Assembly (NCBI GenBank): GCA_949294425.1 | Contig: CASFHJ010000054.1 | Location: 1-11,609, forward strand | Length of the DNA: 11,609 nt | Source of the DNA: an uncultured Campylobacter sp. | Lineage (GTDB): Bacteria; Campylobacterota; Campylobacteria; Campylobacterales; Campylobacteraceae | Direction of reading: 5' to 3' | Shown: piece after piece, positions 7,341 through 11,609 of the stretch | Numbering within the stretch: position 1 is the first letter of the stretch | Layout of the letters: each line of letters starts with the position of its first letter | The notes under the pieces: generated by a model | Seen by the model: the letters and a program-made list of their open reading frames with translations, nothing else | Databases searched by the model: none | What the model was told of the DNA's origin: nothing | Position numbers and translations under genes: made by a program

Positions 7341-8421
7341 ATTTATTTTCCTCTTTTTGAAGTGGTATTATTAGTTTTTGTTTTAGACTTAAATGATCTT
7401 TATTTATTTTATTATATCTCCTTAAGGTAGCTACTGTTGTTTTATACCTTTTAGCTATGCTATAGAGGGAATCTCCTTTTTTTACAATGTAAATTTGCGT
7501 TCTTGGTATGCTAGTATCAACCTTTGCTATCTTTTTAGGATCATAATTTTTTTCAAAGATTAAGGATTTTTCTATAGGTATGTAAATATGATTTTTTGTA
7601 TCCGGGGGAGTAAAATCATAGCGGAACTGGGGATTATACTTTCTTAGCTCACTTAAGGATAAATCACTAAGTTTTGCTAAGTCCCTTAAAGATACGCTAT
7701 GTGGCACATCTACCCTTACGAAATTATGCTCTTTTGTGTAGTTAACAAAATAAGAATCATTTTTAAAAACAAAGTCATCATTATTTGCTAAAAAGGCTAT
7801 GGTTAGTATTTTCCTTATAAAAATTCTAGTTTCTAAAGGAAGATACCTAGCATCAGGATCTAATAAAACACTCAAATCATCGCTCTTAGCCTCTTTTATA
7901 GCCTGTCTTAGCTTTGCATTACCGCAATTATAAGCAAGTATGGCTAAATACCACTTGCCAAATTCAGCTCTTAAATCTTTTAAATACCTAGCGGCTGCTA
8001 TAGAGGATTTAAAAGGATCCTTTCTCTCATCTATGTAAGGATCTACTCTTAGATCAAAGCTCTTAGCTGTTCTTTCCATAAACTGCCAAATGCCCACAGC
8101 CTTAGCACTCGAAACACTGGCACTTTTAAGTCCTGATTCTACTATAGCTAGATACATAAGCTCTTCTGGCACTCCCTCATCGTTTAAAACCTTTCTAATT
8201 ACTGGTATAAGATCATAATAGCTTTGTGCAGATGTGATTAAACTTCTTGCATGCAATCTTTTCATATCCCCTTTATTTTGCAAAAAGATTAAATCACTTA
8301 TATAAGAGCTATCTATATCTAAATTTCTTAGAATTTCAAGCTGTTTTTGGTAGTATTCTGGAGCAAAAACATGTGCAAAAGAAAAAGTAAAAGTAAAAAA
8401 TATAAGAAATAAAATTTTCAT
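7318..8421 (-). CDS. Membrane-bound/periplasmic lytic transglycosylase with SLT and LysM domains (MltD-like)
   Basis: Predicted to cleave the MurNAc-GlcNAc bond in peptidoglycan, leaving 1,6-anhydroMurNAc ends. Residues 1 to about 18 are a signal peptide (ILFLIFFTFTFSFA); no lipobox cysteine is visible, unlike E. coli MltD, so it is probably soluble periplasmic. The SLT (family 1) domain spans about 70-190, with catalytic E95 in VESGL, GIWQF at 110-114 and AYNCG at 163-167. A weak LysM-like stretch is near 238-283 (SVSLRDLAKLSDLSLSELRKYN). A clear LysM is at 310-354 (YIVKKGDSLYSIAKRY to LIIPL), which would bind glycan. The 367 residues are complete. The ATG is 8 bases past the tatD stop, with AGGA six bases upstream. 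It is the counterpart of Cj0645. The MltD assignment rests on domain order. Confidence 0.9.
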   Translation of the reverse strand: MKILFLIFFTFTFSFAHVFAPEYYQKQLEILRNLDIDSSYISDLIFLQNKGDMKRLHARSLITSAQSYYDLIPVIRKVLNDEGVPEELMYLAIVESGLKSASVSSAKAVGIWQFMERTAKSFDLRVDPYIDERKDPFKSSIAAARYLKDLRAEFGKWYLAILAYNCGNAKLRQAIKEAKSDDLSVLLDPDARYLPLETRIFIRKILTIAFLANNDDFVFKNDSYFVNYTKEHNFVRVDVPHSVSLRDLAKLSDLSLSELRKYNPQFRYDFTPPDTKNHIYIPIEKSLIFEKNYDPKKIAKVDTSIPRTQIYIVKKGDSLYSIAKRYKTTVATLRRYNKINKDHLSLKQKLIIPLQKEENKYASISKK

Positions 8422-8429
8422 AAGTTTTC

Positions 8430-9227
8430 CTACGCTATATCTTTAAAAAATAAATCATTTGAATTTTTAGTGCAAAGCCTTATAAGATCATCTCTATCCA
8501 TAGATAAAAGCTCTGCCATCTTTGTAGCTACAAGATGAGTAAAAAGAGGCACATTTTTCTTACCTCTAAAAGGCTCTGGGCTTAGATAAGGAGAATCAGT
8601 TTCTAGTAAAAGCCTATCTTTTGGAATTTTAGGTAATATTTCAAGTAAGGATTTAGCATTTTTAAAGGTAAAAACCCCGCCTATGCCAAAATAAAAACCC
8701 TTATCTTTTAAATTTAAAAGCAAAGAACTTGCATTAAAGCAGTGCAAAACACCTCCAAAGGAAGTATTTGAACTAGATAAAATCTTTTAAAGATCCTCGT
8801 TTGCTTCTCTGCAGTGTATGATAAGGGGCTTTTTAAACTCATTTGCCAAGTCTATTTGGGCTTTAAAAACCTCTATTTGTCTTTCTTTTTTTTCCTTATC
8901 CTCTTTGCGGTAATAATCAAGCCCACATTCTCCAACGGCAACGCATTTTTCATGATTTATATAAGATCTTAAGAGATCTTCATCGTAAAAATCACAATTA
9001 CAAGGGTGAAGTCCCACGGCAAAATATACACTATCATATCTATTAGCTATTTCAACGGCTCTGCTTAAGGTCTTTAAATCAGCGCCCGGAATTATCATTT
9101 TTTTTATATTATTATCCTTGCATAAGCTTAAAAGTTCATGCAAATCATCATAATAAGACTCATCATCTAAATGGCAATGAGTATCTATAATGCCTTCGCT
9201 ATTTTTAAATTCTAGTCCTAAAAACAT
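8430..9227 (-). pseudogene. tatD: TatD-family metal-dependent deoxyribonuclease interrupted by an in-frame TAA
   Basis: The TatD family (amidohydrolase fold) contains metal-dependent 3'-5' DNases. The reading frame runs from ATG at 9227 to TAG at 8430 without a shift, about 265 codons and normal family length, but codon 147 is TAA (8787-8789): ...EANEDL, stop, KILSSSNTSFGGVLHCF. Metal-site residues are split. DTHCH (H17, H19), VGECGLDYYR (E100) and IIHCREA (H138) lie before the stop; HCFNAS (H162) and ETDSPYLSPEPFRGK (D211) lie after it. The first fragment (146 aa) alone cannot form the active site. The intact downstream frame suggests a recent mutation, or a sequencing error. The 10-base overlap with the response-regulator stop and the frame favour this ATG, which gives 12 residues before IIDTHCH. 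A possible restart for the second half is listed separately. Confidence 0.9.
8745..8756 (-). promoter_or_regulatory. Possible internal ribosome-binding site and TTG start for the tatD 3' fragment
   Basis: On the minus strand GGAGG (8752-8756) is followed after four bases by TTG (8745-8747), in frame with the second half of tatD. Translation from here would give a 105-residue C-terminal fragment beginning just before HCFNAS. The bases also encode the conserved Gly-Gly-Val-Leu of TatD, so the match to a Shine-Dalgarno may be coincidence. It lies about 40 bases downstream of the premature TAA, close enough for ribosome restart. Inferred only. Confidence 0.35.
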
Positions 9228-10465
9228 ACTTCCACCCTATCTTTACCATTATTCTTTGCAAGAGCTAATGCGTCTAAAGCCTTTTTGATAAGCTCCTCAT
9301 AACTTGTGTTAGCACTAGGAAATGTTACTCCTATACTTATGGTGAAAAACAACTCATCTAAAGAAACTAAAATCGCATGGTTTTTCACATTTGTTCTAAT
9401 ACTTGAGAAAATTCTTATAGCCTGTTCCTTGCTCGTATTTTTAAGCAAAACACAGATCTTGTCCCTTGAAAAATGTCCCACTAAGTCTCTGCCATAAATT
9501 TCATCTGTAATAAATTTTGTAGTATTTTTTATAAGCTCATCGCCTATATTAAAGCCGTATTCTGAGTTTATACTGCCTAGGTTGTCTATGTCAATTATAG
9601 CAAAGGCAAAGTCCTCATCATCAGCCTTATCATTTATATAATCTTTTACCTCGTTTTTGAAATAAAAGGATTTTTTAATCCCAGTTAAAGGCTCTAAATC
9701 ATTAAAATTTGACATTAAAAGCTGGTCTTTTTTCTCTTGTAAGTATCTATCAAGCCTTGCATTAAAAAGCTCTTTGCTAAATGGCTTTTCTATAAATTCA
9801 TTTGCCCCACCTCTTAAAAAAGATACCTCTAAGCTATCATTTTTATCGCCTAATACTATTAGCCCTAACTGGGTTTTAGGATAGCTTTCTCTTATACTAG
9901 CTAGTAAATCAAGTCCGTCTATCACAGGCATCTTAGCATCGCAAATTATTAAATTTGTATCTGTGTTATCATTTAAATAAGAAAGTGCTTCCTCACCATG
10001 TGCAGCAACTAGAACTTGGAATTTTCTTAGGGCTAATAAATTTTTTATATAAGTTCTTTCATTTAGATTACTCATAGCAAGTATAACTTTTAGCTTTTGA
10101 AAAGAATTTAAAAGCTCTATGGTTGATATAATCTGATCTATACAAGTGCTACTTTCTTTATATATATAGGAAAATATATCTTTATCTAAAAATTTCTGCT
10201 TTATTTTCTCATCACTATTTGCGGTTAAAACCACCACCAAAAGAGATTTTTCTAATAAAAAATCAACCACCTCTCCATTTAAAGCATCTGGCAAACACAA
10301 ATCAGCAAAACACACAAAATAATCTTGTGAATTTTCAAGCAAAGAAACAGCTTCAGTAAATGAAAAAGCCACATCTACACCAAAACCAAAAATATTATTA
10401 AGCCTTTTTGCTAAGAGCTTTGTTAGCATTTTATTATCATCTATTATGAGAATTTTTCCAGACAT
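9218..10465 (-). CDS. cbrR: Two-receiver response regulator with degenerate GGDEF domain, CbrR-like
   Basis: Order: REC1 (about 3-120), REC2 (about 125-245), GGDEF-type domain (about 258-415). The architecture resembles PleD and matches Campylobacter CbrR (Cj0643), named for bile resistance. REC1 keeps the full pocket: D9/D10, phospho-acceptor D55, T81 and K103. REC2 keeps D176 and K227, but the acidic pair is replaced by M131-S132-N133 and the Thr position by Gly. In the GGDEF domain the metal ligand region IDIDN is present (D292), yet the signature is SRDKI (333-337) instead of GGDEF, and the I-site RxxD reads YGRD (324-327). Cyclic-di-GMP synthesis is therefore unlikely; a sensing or binding role is possible. 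I chose ATG 10465 over GTG 10471 because AGGG then sits 5 bases upstream. The stop overlaps tatD by 10 bases. Confidence 0.88.
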   Translation of the reverse strand: MSGKILIIDDNKMLTKLLAKRLNNIFGFGVDVAFSFTEAVSLLENSQDYFVCFADLCLPDALNGEVVDFLLEKSLLVVVLTANSDEKIKQKFLDKDIFSYIYKESSTCIDQIISTIELLNSFQKLKVILAMSNLNERTYIKNLLALRKFQVLVAAHGEEALSYLNDNTDTNLIICDAKMPVIDGLDLLASIRESYPKTQLGLIVLGDKNDSLEVSFLRGGANEFIEKPFSKELFNARLDRYLQEKKDQLLMSNFNDLEPLTGIKKSFYFKNEVKDYINDKADDEDFAFAIIDIDNLGSINSEYGFNIGDELIKNTTKFITDEIYGRDLVGHFSRDKICVLLKNTSKEQAIRIFSSIRTNVKNHAILVSLDELFFTISIGVTFPSANTSYEELIKKALDALALAKNNGKDRVEVCF

Positions 10466-10496
10466 AAGCACCCTAAATTATTTAATAAAAATAGGC

Positions 10497-10505
10497 ATTC
10501 TAGCA
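10497..10505 (-). promoter_or_regulatory. Likely sigma-70 extended -10 element for the cbrR-to-mrdA operon
   Basis: In the only sizeable gap of the minus-strand run, between the recN stop and the cbrR start, the minus strand reads TGCTAGAAT. This matches the extended -10 consensus TGnTATAAT at all but one base of the hexamer. The upstream bases are A/T-rich (TTATAAAAAAATAA), and no clear -35 is seen, as is usual in Campylobacter. Transcription would start about 25 bases before the cbrR ATG. It would give cbrR and the genes after it expression independent of recN. Pattern match only. Confidence 0.45.
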
Positions 10506-10525
10506 TTATTTTTTTATAACTTTGC

Positions 10526-11609
10526 TTAAGAATTTAACAAAGCCTTAGCAAAATCCATAGCCTCAGCACTTATCTTTTCCCCACTTACCATTCTAGCAAG
10601 TTCGCTTATCCTTTCATCTTTATTTAGCTTTCTAACCAAGCTTTTATCTTCGTTTTTTTCTACTAAAAAATGATTCTTAGCCTTTGATGAGAGTTGTGGC
10701 AGATGAGATATGGCAAAAATTTGATAAAAATTTGATAATTCGCTTAAAACAAGAGCTATGCTCATAGCTTCTTTTCCGCTTAAATTTGCATCTATTTCAT
10801 CTAAAAAAATAATGCCTTTTGCGGAATTTAAGAGCTTACACTCAAGTGCTATAAAGGCAAGTCTTAGTCTATTAAATTCTCCAGAACTTAAATTTTTAAG
10901 CTCTGCCTCATTTATACTAAGTCTTAACTCATCTTTTCCAAGCTTTGATAAGCTTGTTTCTCTTAACTCGAGTTTTACATCTTTCATATAAAGCTTTGAA
11001 AGATAAGAATTTAAAAGCTTTTCTAAAGTTTTTAAATTATTTTCTCTGCATTTTCTTAAAAAAAGAGCCTTTTTATCTATGAGTTCTTTTAGGCTTTCAA
11101 GCTCTGTTTCAAGCTCTTTTTTTTCAAAACTTAAATTCTCATAATGACTAAGCTCTTCTTTTTTTTGCTCCAAGACAAGTAAAGAATTTTCTATGCTATC
11201 ATATTTTTTGATTAGATAGGAAAGATCTTCTATGCGGTTTAGTATCTCCTCTATATCAAAATCAAGCTCATCAAAATTTTGACTCTCACTTATCACTCTT
11301 AGCTCATTTAGACAATCAGTAAAAAAAGAAGTATCTACCTCGCTAAGATTTAAAGCCTCATTTACAGCACTTTCAAGCTCAAAAATAGCACTAGCTCTTT
11401 GCCAAGCCTCTATGATCTTATCCTTTTTAGAAAGCCTTTTTTTAAGGCTTAAAAGCTCCTCATACTCACCTAGTTTTGGTTTTATCTTTTCTACTTTTTC
11501 TATTTGCATCAGGCTAAGCTCTTTTAACTCCTCTACCCTTTTTTCCTCCTCTTTTATCTTTTCTAGCTTTTCATTTTTTTCATAGTATTCATTAAATTTA
11601 AGTTCAAAA
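10526..11609 (-). CDS. recN: DNA repair protein RecN, C-terminal part (5' end outside the window)
   Basis: RecN is an SMC-like ATPase that tethers broken DNA ends during double-strand-break repair. The frame stays open through the right edge, beyond the ATG at 11509: about 33 more codons of Lys/Glu-rich coiled coil precede it, so that ATG is internal. About 361 codons of roughly 500 are visible. First comes the coiled-coil arm (Lys/Glu/Leu-rich, to about position 11000). Then follow the ABC signature [13 protein letters not shown] (about 10855-10893), Walker [14 protein letters not shown] (about 10783-10821) and the switch histidine in ISHLPQLS (about 10690-10713). The N-terminal Walker A lies outside the window. 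It ends with TAA and is separated from cbrR by about 60 bases, so it is the first and perhaps separately transcribed gene of the run. Confidence 0.94.
   Translation of the reverse strand, partial: FELKFNEYYEKNEKLEKIKEEEKRVEELKELSLMQIEKVEKIKPKLGEYEELLSLKKRLSKKDKIIEAWQRASAIFELESAVNEALNLSEVDTSFFTDCLNELRVISESQNFDELDFDIEEILNRIEDLSYLIKKYDSIENSLLVLEQKKEELSHYENLSFEKKELETELESLKELIDKKALFLRKCRENNLKTLEKLLNSYLSKLYMKDVKLELRETSLSKLGKDELRLSINEAELKNLSSGEFNRLRLAFIALECKLLNSAKGIIFLDEIDANLSGKEAMSIALVLSELSNFYQIFAISHLPQLSSKAKNHFLVEKNEDKSLVRKLNKDERISELARMVSGEKISAEAMDFAKALLNS

Noticed and set aside
10469..10471. GTG at 10471 as the cbrR start
   Set aside because: The AGGG would overlap or abut the GTG; it is correctly spaced for the ATG at 10465, and receiver domains usually begin close to the KILIIDD strand.
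10520..10542. Imperfect inverted repeat CTTTG...CAAAG across the recN stop, as a recN terminator
   Set aside because: On the minus strand it is followed by TTATAAAA rather than a U-tract, the stem has a bulge, and it overlaps coding sequence; chance is likely in AT-rich DNA.
11507..11509. ATG at 11509 as the start of a short RecN
   Set aside because: The frame continues as Lys/Glu-rich coiled coil through the right edge, so this is an internal methionine.

Overview
The window is AT-rich, densely packed epsilonproteobacterial DNA, most like a thermotolerant Campylobacter of the C. jejuni group. The evidence is the gene content and the gene order on the minus strand: recN, a cbrR-type response regulator, tatD, a lytic transglycosylase, rlpA, kdsC, lptC, lptA, engB, a small membrane protein and a PBP2 gene. 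From memory, this matches the Cj0642 to Cj0652 block of C. jejuni. The species cannot be fixed from the sequence alone.

Layout. Positions 1-2243 (plus strand) carry the end of hldD and all of hldE, overlapping by 8 bases. These are two steps of ADP-L-glycero-D-manno-heptose synthesis for the lipooligosaccharide (LOS) inner core. After 9 non-coding bases, the whole remainder (2253-11609) is an eleven-gene minus-strand run converging on hldE. It reads from the right edge: recN (5' end outside the window), a 54-60 base gap with a likely promoter, then cbrR-like, tatD, mltD-like, rlpA, kdsC, lptC, lptA, engB, mreD-like and mrdA. From cbrR to mrdA, neighbours overlap by 1-23 bases or are separated by no more than 8 bases, so they are probably one transcript. 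No stretch over 300 bases lacks a gene, and there are no RNA genes, mobile elements or CRISPR arrays.

How the genes fit together. The run is mostly an envelope operon. KdsC completes Kdo synthesis, LptC and LptA move lipopolysaccharide/LOS across the periplasm, PBP2 and the MreD-like protein serve wall elongation, and the SLT/LysM transglycosylase and RlpA cut or remodel peptidoglycan. EngB (ribosome assembly), RecN (DNA repair), TatD and the response regulator travel with them. The convergent hldD-hldE pair supplies heptose to the same LOS molecule.

Two points stand out. The tatD gene is broken by a single in-frame TAA with the reading frame intact on both sides, and a strong Shine-Dalgarno-like GGAGG followed by TTG lies just downstream. 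The response regulator has one intact receiver domain, one receiver lacking its acidic pocket, and a GGDEF domain whose signature reads SRDKI, so it is probably not a working diguanylate cyclase. I found no wholly new biological system; the rest is an ordinary conserved housekeeping region.
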